From the NCBI RefSeq assembly GCF_001698815.1, contig NZ_LGSI01000037.1, positions 2,791-66,790 on the forward strand: DNA of 64,000 bases, read 5' to 3'. Each line of letters starts with the position of its first letter. The first letter of the stretch is position 1. The DNA is from Pseudomonas syringae. GTDB lineage: Bacteria > Pseudomonadota > Gammaproteobacteria > Pseudomonadales > Pseudomonadaceae. The notes under the pieces are model-generated. The model searched no databases. It saw only the letters and a program-made list of their open reading frames with translations, and was not told the DNA's origin. Shown here one piece after another: positions 51,895 through 60,452 of this stretch. Both the position numbers and the translations under genes were made by a program.

Positions 51895-52848
51895 GTGATC
51901 CATTCCCAATCGGGCCTGATCGACCAAATCCGTTCGGCCTCGCGTCTCATGGTGCGAGAGCTTGGCTTCATGCGTGCCACGCTGGCCGCGACGGGTTATC
52001 CGCCGTCGTCGGTGCACACAATAGTGGAGATCGGGAGTCGGGAAACGCTGACGGCGGGCGAGCTTGTTGAGCTTCTTGGCCTGGAAAAATCCAGCGTCAG
52101 CCGGATGGTCCGCAAGCTCATCGAGGGCGGCGAGATCGAAGAAATTCCACATGAGGATGATGCGCGCTCCAAGAAGCTGCGGCTCACTGAGCAGGGCAAA
52201 AAGACTTTGCGAGCCATTGATGCGTTCGCTACGAAACAGGTAGACGCGGCCGTGTCTCACTTGACCGAGGAGCAACAACAGACGGTGAGTGAGGGCATCG
52301 CCCACTATGCGGCCGCCCTGCACGCGCATCGGTGCGGTACCGAGCTGCCCCCGACGCAGTTGAGCATTGCCCGAGGTTACCGTTCTGGGGTAATCGGCCG
52401 CATCGTGCAGATGCATGCCGATTACTACGCAAGGCATTCCAGTTTTGGCCAGCCGTTCGAAAGTCTGGTCGCAGCGGATATGGCTGAACTGATGGGACGT
52501 TTGCACAATCCACGCAACGAGGTTTGGGTAGCTCTGGATGGCCAGCGAATTGTCGGTTCTATCGCTATCGACGGCGAAGGAGAGGGCGGCGAAGCGATTC
52601 TGCGCTGCTTCATTCTCGATGACTCAGCGCGAGGCAAGGGTGCAGGCAAGCGCTTGCTGGCTGAAGCGATGAAGTTCTGTGACGAGAGCGGCTTTTGTGC
52701 AACGAGACTCTGGACGTTCCAGGGCCTTGATGCCGCTCGCAAACTTTATGAAGACTTCGGTTTCAGGTTAGTGCAGGAGCAAGAGGGACAGCAATGGGGC
52801 GCGCGGGTCACGGAGCAGTGTTTTGTACGACCCGGTCCTGCGTCCTGA
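51895..52848 (+). CDS. Bifunctional MarR regulator / GNAT acetyltransferase
   Basis: The 317-residue fusion combines a winged-helix MarR domain (about 1-150; ELVELLGLEKSSVSRMVRKLIE is the recognition region and EIPHEDDARSKKLRLTEQGK the wing) with a GNAT domain (about 160-310; ILDDSARGKGAGKRLLAEAM is the acetyl-CoA loop). The start is GTG 51895 with GAGG upstream. Such fusions are common in Pseudomonas. The acetylated substrate is unknown. A 19-bp dyad lies just upstream. Confidence 0.9.
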   Translation: MIHSQSGLIDQIRSASRLMVRELGFMRATLAATGYPPSSVHTIVEIGSRETLTAGELVELLGLEKSSVSRMVRKLIEGGEIEEIPHEDDARSKKLRLTEQGKKTLRAIDAFATKQVDAAVSHLTEEQQQTVSEGIAHYAAALHAHRCGTELPPTQLSIARGYRSGVIGRIVQMHADYYARHSSFGQPFESLVAADMAELMGRLHNPRNEVWVALDGQRIVGSIAIDGEGEGGEAILRCFILDDSARGKGAGKRLLAEAMKFCDESGFCATRLWTFQGLDAARKLYEDFGFRLVQEQEGQQWGARVTEQCFVRPGPAS

Positions 52849-52856
52849 CCTTTATC

Positions 52857-52870
52857 TTGATTGGCGTCAA
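52857..52870. promoter_or_regulatory. Anr/FNR-type box (TTGAT-N4-GTCAA)
   Basis: TTGATTGGCGTCAA fits the oxygen-sensing Anr/Dnr site of Pseudomonas with one accepted variation. It lies 123 bases before the membrane protein gene at 52994 and is the first of four such boxes in 10 kb. Confidence 0.6.
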
Positions 52871-52993
52871 ACGCTTGGATCGGTGTGCTCTGTATCCTGC
52901 AGAGGAACTCAGGCGGTCAGGCGGTCAGGCGCACGCGCGAGTGGATTCCTCGCTGTGAGTGAATCGTGTTGCTGTATCGAGAGCGAAAATCCC

Positions 52994-53437
52994 ATGCTCT
53001 ATCCGCTGTTTCTCACCTTGCATCTGTTTGCCGCACTGATTTTCATCGGTACGGTGTTTTTCGAAGTCCTATTTCTGGAAAGCATCCGCAAACAGCTGCC
53101 GGCCAAGGTCATGCTGCTGGTCGAACAGGGCATCGGTCGTCGCGCCCGCGCCTTGATTCCATGGGTTCTGCTGGTGTTGTTCGGTGCCGGGCTGGGGATG
53201 GTCTGGCTGCGTTATTTGCCTGTCCTCGCGACACCAATGGCTTCATCGTTTGGCACATTGCTGATGGTGAAGATCGTCGTCGCGGTCAGCGTACTGCTGC
53301 ATTTTCTGGTCGCCATGGCGCTGTTCAAAACTGGTCGGATGAAGGCTCGATTCCTGCATTTCATCCATGGCAGCCTGTTCTGCCATATGGTCGTCATCGT
53401 TCTGCTGGCCAAGGGTATGTTTTATCTGACCTGGTGA
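52994..53437 (+). CDS. Small integral membrane protein, CopD/heme-type four-helix family
   Basis: The 147-residue protein has four membrane helices with conserved-looking His residues (LTLHLFAALIFIGTVFFEVL, then FLHFIHGSLFCHMVVIVLLA). The layout and the paired His residues resemble CopD-like or DUF2269-type membrane proteins, some of which bind heme or copper. The longer frame from 52823 crosses the Anr box. Its place ahead of two hemN-type genes and nos genes suggests a role in low-oxygen metabolism. Confidence 0.7.
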   Translation: MLYPLFLTLHLFAALIFIGTVFFEVLFLESIRKQLPAKVMLLVEQGIGRRARALIPWVLLVLFGAGLGMVWLRYLPVLATPMASSFGTLLMVKIVVAVSVLLHFLVAMALFKTGRMKARFLHFIHGSLFCHMVVIVLLAKGMFYLTW

Positions 53438-53484
53438 GCGGATTTTCCCGCAGGTCCGTTGCGTAACCAGCACTTTGCTCATGC

Positions 53485-53498
53485 TTGATACAAGTCAA
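53485..53498. promoter_or_regulatory. Anr/FNR-type box (TTGAT-N4-GTCAA)
   Basis: TTGATACAAGTCAA lies 59 bases before the HemN-like gene at 53558. hemN genes of Pseudomonas are known Anr targets, so the site fits its position. Confidence 0.7.
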
Positions 53499-53557
53499 GG
53501 AGCACAAGGCGCCAAACCCCGACACTGGTGGTCCGCAGCCTGTCTCGGAGACCCGTC

Positions 53558-54652
53558 ATGCTCAATTTATTTCACGATCCCAGCGGGCTTGACGCTCGGT
53601 GTGAGCAAAGCGTGCTCGATCCCAACGGCCATGTCGACACTGAAAAATTCCACGCAGGTATCGGCTCTCTGGATTTGCTGCGTGCCCTGCGCGTCAGCCG
53701 CAAGCGGGGCCGCCCGCTGTCACTGAATGTGCAGCTGCCTGCCAACCTGAAATCATTCTCTTGTTCTTCGCGCGATAGCTCCGGCGAGCACGGTGGTATC
53801 GAACGCTATCTGCAGTGTCTGGAACATGAAATCAACCTCGTCAGTTGTCACCTCAGGTCGGAACAGCTGGTCGAGCAGTTTCATCTCGGGGGCCGCACAC
53901 CGGCTACTGCACACCTGCGGCGGCTGATGAGCCACCTTCGTCGCCGCTTCAATTTTCTCGGCCATGAGTCTGGTGACTACAGCATCGAAGTGGACCTGCA
54001 CCATACCGATTGGTCGACCATGGGCGTGCTGCGTGACCTGGGCTTCAATCAGGTCAGCATCGGCGTTCCGGACATCGGCGTTGACAGTGAGATGTCGGGG
54101 GCTTGCTACCAGAATCCGGCGCCAATCCATTCGCTGGTCGATGCCGCTCGCACTTTTGGCTACCGCTCCATCAATGTCGATCTGGGCTATGGCCATGCCT
54201 GGCAGACACCGGAAAGTTTTGCGCTGAAACTGACAACCATCATCGAACTGGAGCCGGACCGGCTGCTGGTATTTGATTATGCCGAGCCACCCCATCGCTA
54301 TCGGCCAATGGCCGGAGACAAACTCCGGGCGGCGTGCAGCCAGGAAGATAAAGGCGCCATGCGCCTCATCTGTTTTACCCAGTTGATCGGTGCTGGTTAT
54401 CACCACATCGGCCTGGGGCAGTTTGTCCGGCACGATGACGATCTGGCGATTGCTCAGGAGCGCGGCCGATTGCGTCGCAATTATGAGGGATTTACCCGTC
54501 ACGGGTATTGCGACCATATCGGCTTGGGTTTGGGCGCTATCAGTCAGATCGACAATTTATATACGCAAAATACCGACGATCTGCAGCGCTATCAGCAGCA
54601 ACTGGACAGGGATCAATTGCCAACCAGTCGCGGCTGGCGCTGCGAGGCATGA
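53558..54652 (+). CDS. HemN-like protein lacking the radical-SAM Fe-S motif
   Basis: The 364-residue protein aligns along its length with HemN of the next gene: EQFHLGGRTPATAHLRRLM against LHLGGGTPTYLTSEQLADLM, YSIEVDLHHTDWSTMGVLRD against FSIEVDPRTISAEQIQSLRQ, and GYCDHIGLGLGAISQIDNLY against DCDLIGLGVSSIGKVGDSYS. At the cluster site, where HemN has Cys65, Cys69 and Cys72, it has LPANLKSFSCSSRDSSG with a single Cys69, so it cannot hold the usual 4Fe-4S cluster. The frame is intact, which argues against simple decay. It probably arose by duplication of hemN, and a role as partner or heme-binding protein is conjecture. Confidence 0.85.
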   Translation: MLNLFHDPSGLDARCEQSVLDPNGHVDTEKFHAGIGSLDLLRALRVSRKRGRPLSLNVQLPANLKSFSCSSRDSSGEHGGIERYLQCLEHEINLVSCHLRSEQLVEQFHLGGRTPATAHLRRLMSHLRRRFNFLGHESGDYSIEVDLHHTDWSTMGVLRDLGFNQVSIGVPDIGVDSEMSGACYQNPAPIHSLVDAARTFGYRSINVDLGYGHAWQTPESFALKLTTIIELEPDRLLVFDYAEPPHRYRPMAGDKLRAACSQEDKGAMRLICFTQLIGAGYHHIGLGQFVRHDDDLAIAQERGRLRRNYEGFTRHGYCDHIGLGLGAISQIDNLYTQNTDDLQRYQQQLDRDQLPTSRGWRCEA

Positions 54653-54674
54653 ACCCGATGCAAGTGGATTGATC

Positions 54675-56063
54675 ATGACAACTTCATTTAATTTCAATCG
54701 CGCCCTGGTCGAAAAGTATGACCGTCCGGGGCCGCGCTATACCTCTTACCCGACTGCGCCGCAGTTTCATCAGGCGTTTGCTGTCGATGACTATCAATGT
54801 GCCGCCTCCGACAGCAACCTGGTGGCGGTGCCCAAGTCCCTGTCGGTCTATATCCACATCCCGTTCTGCAAGAGCCTTTGTTACTACTGCGCCTGCAACA
54901 AGATCATTACCCAGAAAACCCACCGCGCCGTCGAATACCTGACTTACCTCAAGCGGGAAATCGTCATGCAGGCCGCCCTGTTCGACCGTTCGCGCAAACT
55001 CACGCAACTGCACCTGGGCGGTGGCACGCCGACCTATCTGACCAGCGAACAGCTGGCTGACCTGATGGATTGCCTGCACCAGGCATTTGACATGGATGAC
55101 AGCGATGACCATGAGTTTTCCATCGAAGTCGACCCTCGCACCATCAGCGCTGAGCAGATTCAGTCGTTGCGCCAGCTGGGCTTCAATCGCCTGAGCTTTG
55201 GCGTGCAAGACTTTGACCCGGACGTGCAGGCCGCGGTCAATCGCCAGCAAAGCGAAGAGCAGATTTACGCGCTGGTCGCTGCGGCGCGCCAGGCGCGATT
55301 CAAATCGATCAGCGTCGATCTTATCTACGGTCTGCCCTTGCAGACCGTGAGCAGTTTCGATGTCACCCTCGGCAAGATCATCGCGTTGCGTCCGGACCGG
55401 ATTGCGGCCTACAGCTACGCCCATTTGCCGGAGCTGGTGCGCGCGCAGCGGCTGATTCGTCCGGCCGACATGCCGCCGCCGGAGCGCAAGCTGGAGTTGC
55501 TTGAACTGACCATCCGCCGTCTGACCGAGGCCGGTTATGTCTATATCGGCATGGACCACTTCGCCTTGCCGGACGATGAGCTGGCGTTGGCCCGGGCCAA
55601 TGGCACGTTGCAGCGCAATTTCCAGGGTTATTCAACCCATGCCGATTGCGATCTGATCGGTCTCGGTGTGTCGTCGATCGGCAAGGTCGGCGACAGCTAC
55701 AGCCAGAGCGTCAAGGAGCTTTCACAGTATTACGCCCGGCTCGATCAAGGCTTGCTGCCGGTGCATCGGGGTTATCGATTGAGCGCCGATGATCAGCTGC
55801 GCCGTGAAGTGATCAGCGATCTGATGTGCCATGGCCGAATCGATTTCGACAAATTTGAAGCGCTGCATGACTTCTGCTTTACCGAGTATTTTGCCGATGC
55901 CCTGGCGCAACTGGATGAGCATGTTCGCGATGGATTGCTGCAGATTCACGACGACTCGCTGGTGCTGTTGCCCCACGGGCATCTGATGATGCGCAGCGCG
56001 GCGATGGCCTTTGACGCCTATCTGGGCGGCGAGCAGAAAGGCCGGTTTTCACGCACCGTTTGA
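54675..56063 (+). CDS. hemN: Oxygen-independent coproporphyrinogen III oxidase (HemN)
   Basis: HemN converts coproporphyrinogen III to protoporphyrinogen IX without oxygen, using S-adenosylmethionine and a 4Fe-4S cluster. The 462-residue enzyme shows YDRPGPRYTSYPTAPQF, the cluster motif in HIPFCKSLCYYCACNK (Cys65, 69, 72), the GGGTPT SAM motif and a HemN_C domain. The length is standard. It is co-directional with its cluster-less paralogue 22 bases upstream and likely shares the Anr box at 53485. Confidence 0.96.
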   Translation: MTTSFNFNRALVEKYDRPGPRYTSYPTAPQFHQAFAVDDYQCAASDSNLVAVPKSLSVYIHIPFCKSLCYYCACNKIITQKTHRAVEYLTYLKREIVMQAALFDRSRKLTQLHLGGGTPTYLTSEQLADLMDCLHQAFDMDDSDDHEFSIEVDPRTISAEQIQSLRQLGFNRLSFGVQDFDPDVQAAVNRQQSEEQIYALVAAARQARFKSISVDLIYGLPLQTVSSFDVTLGKIIALRPDRIAAYSYAHLPELVRAQRLIRPADMPPPERKLELLELTIRRLTEAGYVYIGMDHFALPDDELALARANGTLQRNFQGYSTHADCDLIGLGVSSIGKVGDSYSQSVKELSQYYARLDQGLLPVHRGYRLSADDQLRREVISDLMCHGRIDFDKFEALHDFCFTEYFADALAQLDEHVRDGLLQIHDDSLVLLPHGHLMMRSAAMAFDAYLGGEQKGRFSRTV

Positions 56064-56099
56064 AGTGGCGAGGCGCTCTGTCGCAAGGATTTTATCGAG

Positions 56100-56113
56100 T
56101 TGATTTCAATCAA
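56100..56113. promoter_or_regulatory. Perfect Anr/Dnr box (TTGAT-N4-ATCAA)
   Basis: TTGATTTCAATCAA is a perfect consensus site. A TAACAT that could be a -10 box follows about 24 bases later. It heads the damaged nos segment, where Dnr/Anr control of nos genes would be expected. Confidence 0.75.
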
Positions 56114-56241
56114 GGGCAGGCTGCGCAACGCACCCTAACATGAGCGCAAGACCCTGGAAATCAGCGAATTCATGACAATCCATCAGCCTTCGATACATGG
56201 CAACCGACGCGCCTGGAGCGTCCGGCTGATGGTGATAACCC

Positions 56242-56421
56242 AACGACAACGTCGACCGTCTGCTGTGGCTCTACCCGCAGGTGCGACTGTTGATGAATAG
56301 CCCCGGGATCGAATTGCTGCGCGGCGTGCAACGGGCCTTTCCGGTAGTGAAATCGCCGGGCGTACTGGACAGCCATCCGCTGATGAAATCCACCCTCCAA
56401 ACCCTGACCACCCGCTGCTGA
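56242..56421 (+). pseudogene. nosD: NosD, C-terminal remnant
   Basis: NosD is a periplasmic protein needed to mature the copper sites of nitrous-oxide reductase. Only its last 59 or so codons survive: [40 protein letters not shown] and SHPLMK, then a divergent end at TGA 56419-56421. In-frame stops lie directly upstream, so no start exists. The end runs straight into nosF sequence in another frame, marking a deletion junction. Confidence 0.78.
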
Positions 56422-57077
56422 CGGGCCTGGAAACCCTGCGCCATTTCGCGCGACTCAAAGGGGCAGCGCCCGCTCAGGTGGACGTGCTGCTGGAAGAAGT
56501 TGGCTTGACCGGTGCGGCGCATCGCCGGGTCAAGACTTACTCCAAGGGCATGCGCCAACGCCTGGGACTGGCGCAAGCCTTGCTCGGCGAACCGCGCCTG
56601 TTGTTGCTCGACGAGCCGACGGTCGGCCTTGATCCCATCGCCACCCAAGACCTCTATCGGTTGCTCGATCGTCTGCGCAGCCAGGGCAGCAGCATCATTC
56701 TCTGTTCCCACGTACTGCCGGGGGTCGAGGCGCACATCAACCGCGCGGCGATTCTGACCCAGGGGCGCCTTTTGGCGCTGGGCAGTCTGCGCAACCTGCG
56801 GGAGGAAGCCGGGTTGCCGACGCTGATTCGCGCTAACGGGCTCAAGCGCGCCGGGCCGTTGCAGGAATCCTGGAACGACGCCGGGTACGTCACCCAGCGC
56901 TGGGGTGCGGAAGGTCTTGAGGTGGCCGCGCTCAATGGCAGCAAGCTTGACCTGTTGCGCCAACTGCTCAATGAAGACGACCCGGCTGACGTGGAAATAA
57001 CCCCACCGTCCCTGGAAGACATCTACCGCTACTACATGGGGCGGGCGGGTGCGACCCCCAACGGAGAGATCGTATGA
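56415..57077 (+). pseudogene. nosF: NosF, ABC transporter ATP-binding protein missing its N-terminus
   Basis: NosF is the ATPase of the NosDFY complex for nitrous-oxide-reductase maturation. The readable part begins [19 protein letters not shown] and has the ABC signature [18 protein letters not shown], Walker [14 protein letters not shown] and the His switch CSHVL, continuing to [14 protein letters not shown]. Walker A and the Q-loop, which should lie in the first 80 residues, are gone. A GTG at 56478 opens a 199-residue frame, but the product could not bind ATP normally. The stop overlaps nosY by 4 bases. Confidence 0.85.
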
Positions 57078-57904
57078 ACCCGATCTGGAACATGGCCCGC
57101 AAGGAGTTCAGCGACGGCATGCGCAACCGCTGGTTGTTGGCGATCAGCATGCTGTTCGCGATATTGGCCACCGGTATCGCTTGGCTGGGGGCCGCGGCGT
57201 CCGGTCAACTGGGATTTACCTCGGTGCCTGCCACCATCGCCAGTCTGGCCAGTCTGGCGACTTTCCTGATGCCGCTGATTGCCTTGCTGTTGGCCTATGA
57301 CGCCATTGTCGGCGAAGACGAAAGCGGCACCTTGCTGCTGTTATTGACCTATCTGCTCGGGCGCGGGCACATCCTGCTCGGCAAATTTATTGGCCACGGG
57401 TTGATCCTCGCACTGGCGACGCTGATCGGATTCGGCTGCGCAATGCTGGCCATCGCCCTGCTGGTGGAGGACGTTGAGCTGAACCTGCTGCTCTGGGCGT
57501 TTGGACGATTCATGTTGTCGTCGACGCTACTGGGGTGGGGCTTTCTTGGACTGGCCTATGCGTTAAGCAGCGTGTCTGCCGAGAAATCCACGGCGGCCGG
57601 GCTCGCGTTGGGCGTGTGGTTTTTCTTCGTGCTGGTGTTCGACCTGGCACTGCTGGCATTGCTGGTGCTCAGCGAAGGGCAGTTCAACCCGAAAGTGCTG
57701 CCCTGGTTATTGCTGCTCAATCCTGCCGACATCTATCGCTTGATCAATCTCTCCGGTTTCACAAACGGCACCAATGCCGCAGGCGTGCTGACTCTGGGCA
57801 GCGATCTGCCGGTGCCCGGCGCAATGCTCTGGTTATGCCTGATGGTGTGGGTTGCCGTGCCGTTGGGCTCGGCCTGGCTGCTGTTCCGCCGCCGGGTGAC
57901 ATGA
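57074..57904 (+). CDS. nosY: NosY, ABC transporter permease
   Basis: NosY is the membrane partner of NosF. The 276-residue protein starts [20 protein letters not shown], contains [20 protein letters not shown] and has six predicted membrane helices ending in RRRVT, as in the ABC-2 permease family. It looks intact, unlike its partners. In this strain it has no full NosF, and nosZ and nosR are not in the window. Confidence 0.9.
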   Translation: MNPIWNMARKEFSDGMRNRWLLAISMLFAILATGIAWLGAAASGQLGFTSVPATIASLASLATFLMPLIALLLAYDAIVGEDESGTLLLLLTYLLGRGHILLGKFIGHGLILALATLIGFGCAMLAIALLVEDVELNLLLWAFGRFMLSSTLLGWGFLGLAYALSSVSAEKSTAAGLALGVWFFFVLVFDLALLALLVLSEGQFNPKVLPWLLLLNPADIYRLINLSGFTNGTNAAGVLTLGSDLPVPGAMLWLCLMVWVAVPLGSAWLLFRRRVT

Positions 57905-57931
57905 ATTCACACTTTGGTTTTGGAGCATCTG

Positions 57932-58462
57932 ATGATCAACACTCTATTTTCGACGACGGCACGTGCGGTGGCTGGCTTGATGATCTGTGTGCTGCTGGCG
58001 GCCTGTGACGAGCCCGCTAAAGCCAGCTACAGCGACGCTGCCGTGGCGTTTCATCCCAGTGATGAGTGTCATGTCTGCGGCATGATCATCGACGGCTTCC
58101 CCGGGCCCAAGGGCGAAGTGGTCGAGCGTTCCGGGGTCAAGAAATTCTGCTCCATGGCGGAGATGATCGGTTGGTGGTTGCAGCCGGAGAATCATCCTGG
58201 CGATGCCAGGCTGTATGTTCACGACATGGGCCGCAGTTCATGGAACGCTCCAACTGATTCTCATCTGATCAATGCCAGGGATGCTTTCTATGTGGTCGGC
58301 ACTCGACTCAAGGGGGCCATGGGCGTGGTGCTGGCTTCGTTCTCCAGTCAGCAGGCTGCCGAGACACTTGCTGCCGAACAAGGCGGCCGTGTGCTGCGGT
58401 TCAGCGAGATTGATCAACCCAGGCAAACAATCCGAGCACCGCGAGCGGGTGCACTTCACTGA
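57932..58462 (+). CDS. nosL: NosL, copper-chaperone lipoprotein
   Basis: NosL delivers Cu(I) to nitrous-oxide reductase. The 176-residue protein has a lipoprotein signal (lipobox LAAC, Cys25), a Cu-binding segment CHVCGMI and downstream GVKKFCSMAEMIGWW and VHDMGRSSWN. ATG 57932 has TTGGAG upstream; TTG 57914 in frame is less likely. The gene looks intact, with a slightly longer C-terminal tail than usual. Confidence 0.9.
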   Translation: MINTLFSTTARAVAGLMICVLLAACDEPAKASYSDAAVAFHPSDECHVCGMIIDGFPGPKGEVVERSGVKKFCSMAEMIGWWLQPENHPGDARLYVHDMGRSSWNAPTDSHLINARDAFYVVGTRLKGAMGVVLASFSSQQAAETLAAEQGGRVLRFSEIDQPRQTIRAPRAGALH

Positions 58463-58486
58463 AAGCGCGGCGCTGGCCGGGCGCCA

Positions 58487-58840
58487 ATGAGTCGAATGCT
58501 TCGGGTCGTGGGCATGGTGCCCCTGACCACTATCGACTATCCGGGACAGCTCGCCTGTGTGCTGTTTTGCCAGGGTTGCGCCTGGCGTTGTCGTTACTGC
58601 CATAACCCGCAGTTGATCCCGCCGCGCGGCGCGGATGAAGTGGAGTGGCGCCAGGTCCTGGGCTTTTTGCAGCGTCGGCAGGGCCTGCTGGATGCGGTGG
58701 TCTTCAGCGGCGGTGAGCCGACCCTGCAAGACAGCTTGTCCGACGCCATGGCCGAAGTGCGGGCGATGGGTTTTCGCATTGGTCTGCACAGTGCCGGGAT
58801 CAAGCCGTCGGCGTTCGCCAAGGCACTGAGCGCAACATGA
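58487..58840 (+). pseudogene. nrdG: Anaerobic ribonucleotide reductase activating protein NrdG, C-terminally truncated
   Basis: NrdG is the radical-SAM activase of anaerobic ribonucleotide reductase. The first 113 residues are normal: TTIDYPGQLACVLFCQGCAW, cluster Cys31-x3-Cys35-x2-Cys38, AVVFSGGEPTLQ, HSAGIKPSAFAKAL. Then the frame ends SAT-stop where about 110 further residues are expected. The cut coincides with the start of a chemoreceptor fragment, so a deletion joined two genes. It may still fold partly but is probably inactive. Confidence 0.8.
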
Positions 58841-59022
58841 TGATTGCCAGCGCCACGGAGGAACAGGCATTGGTCGCGCGTGAGGTGGATCGCAACCTGA
58901 TGGGTATTCGCAACTTGTCTGAACAGGTCTTGCTGGGGGCGCGACATACGCAAACCGCCGGCCTCGATCTGGCGCAGATGGCTGGGGCGCTGCACCAGAC
59001 AGTGGCGCGCTTCAAGGTCTAG
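58837..59022 (+). pseudogene. Methyl-accepting chemotaxis protein, C-terminal tail
   Basis: The frame reads MIASATEEQALVAREVDRNL, then MGIRNLSEQVL and ends HQTVARFKV. This is the last roughly 60 residues of the MCP signalling domain, including one methylation-helix region. The ATG overlaps the truncated nrdG stop as ATGA by accident of the junction. No other part of this receptor is nearby. Confidence 0.75.
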
Positions 59023-59072
59023 TTCAGCCTGAGCAGGGCCGGATGGGTGGTTGGATCAGGGCGTTGAGGGAC

Positions 59073-60452
59073 TCAGGCCCAACCCCAGAATTGCAACCAC
59101 CATCCCACTCCGATCAGACCGTTGGCGAGCAACAGGCAAACGCCACCAGACAGGCGCCGAGCCAGGCCAATGCCTTCGCGGTCCAGGCGTTTGCAGCCCA
59201 ACAGCAGGCTCCAACCCATCGCGGCCATCAACAGACAAGCGCGGGCTGGCTGGACCCACTCCAGCAACAGACCTTCATAGCGCAGCAATTTCACTGTCGT
59301 GGCCGACAGCCCGAGAAATAATCCTGCACCACCCAGGGGTGTGAGCGTCAACGCCAGAGGCCAATACAGTGCAGGGTCCTTCGCCAGTCGCGCCGTCACT
59401 TGCAGGAGGATCAGCAGCGTGGTGCCGAGGAGCATCGAACTCAGGCTCAGATAAACGACAATGCTGAAACCGTCCAGCCAGCTGAAGCTGTCGTTGAGCA
59501 GCGGGTAATGGGTGAGTAACCACCACGGCGCGTCATCCTGCAACGCCCAGAGCTGATCGTGTTCCACCAGCCATTGGGCGAGGGTTTGTTTGAGGGTGAT
59601 GAACCAGGGGCTGACGGTCCACTGAAACGCACCCATGGCCAGGCCGATCACGCCAAACAGCAGCAACCGGGCATCCCAGCGGGACAGCGTCTGCGCCGTC
59701 GCGTGAAGAATCTCCTGGTTGCTGGAACGAGCGATCAGTTGGACCGCGCCGCGTTGTCCGCTGCAGCGGCCGCAGGCATGGCAATCACTGGAGCCCCGCA
59801 GGCGACGGATATCCAGGAGCGGCGCGCAATTGGGCGGCGGCAGGCGTGGCGCGGCATTTTCGATCCAGCGCTGCTCATCGACCTGAAAATGCACAGGTGC
59901 CAGTCGGGCGAGCAGGGCGAAGACCCCGCTGACCGGGCACAGGTAACGGCACCAGACCCGTTTGCCCCGGGCAAACAGCAGGCCGATGCCGACCGCCGCG
60001 ACGGTCGAACCGCCAAGAATCAACAACGCTGCCTGCGGGTAGTCATAAACGCTGATCAACTGGCCATAGAGGGTGGTCAGGCAGAACGCCAGGGTTGGCC
60101 AGCCGCCCCAGCGCAACCAGCGCGGCACCCCCAGACCTTTACCGTACTGGCTGGCCCATTCACTCAGGGAACCTTCCGGGCAGAGAACGCCGCACCAGAG
60201 CCGCCCGAACAACACCATCGACAGCAGCACGAACGGCCACCAGAGCCCCCAGAACAAAAACTGCGCGAACACGGTCAGGTTGTCGAGCATCCGCGCCTGG
60301 CTGTCGGGTAGCGGCAACAGGGCGGGGATCACCAACAGCAGCGCATAAAAACCTACGACGACCCACTGTACGGCGCGAATGAGGCGCGCGTGGCGGCGCA
60401 TGCCGTCCCCCACGCGCTGCAGCCATCGATTGCGCCAGCTCAGGTCGGGCAT
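59073..60452 (-). CDS. ftrD: Membrane-bound 4Fe-4S protein FtrD (NosR/NapH-like)
   Basis: FtrD is thought to accept electrons during ferrous-iron uptake by the FtrABCD system. The 459-residue protein has about ten membrane helices and ferredoxin-type Cys clusters: FGRLWCGVLCPEGSLSEWAS, VWCRYLCPVSGVF and the cytoplasmic SSDCHACGRCSGQ. ATG 60452 overlaps the end of ftrC. Although similar to NosR and NapH and lying near nos genes, operon partners identify it as FtrD. Confidence 0.88.
   Translation of the reverse strand: MPDLSWRNRWLQRVGDGMRRHARLIRAVQWVVVGFYALLLVIPALLPLPDSQARMLDNLTVFAQFLFWGLWWPFVLLSMVLFGRLWCGVLCPEGSLSEWASQYGKGLGVPRWLRWGGWPTLAFCLTTLYGQLISVYDYPQAALLILGGSTVAAVGIGLLFARGKRVWCRYLCPVSGVFALLARLAPVHFQVDEQRWIENAAPRLPPPNCAPLLDIRRLRGSSDCHACGRCSGQRGAVQLIARSSNQEILHATAQTLSRWDARLLLFGVIGLAMGAFQWTVSPWFITLKQTLAQWLVEHDQLWALQDDAPWWLLTHYPLLNDSFSWLDGFSIVVYLSLSSMLLGTTLLILLQVTARLAKDPALYWPLALTLTPLGGAGLFLGLSATTVKLLRYEGLLLEWVQPARACLLMAAMGWSLLLGCKRLDREGIGLARRLSGGVCLLLANGLIGVGWWLQFWGWA

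Noticed and set aside
59073..60452. Assignment of the 4Fe-4S membrane protein as NosR or NapH because of the nos genes nearby
   Set aside because: It lacks the large NosR N-terminal FMN domain and overlaps ftrC in a complete ftrABCD operon on the opposite strand to the nos genes.
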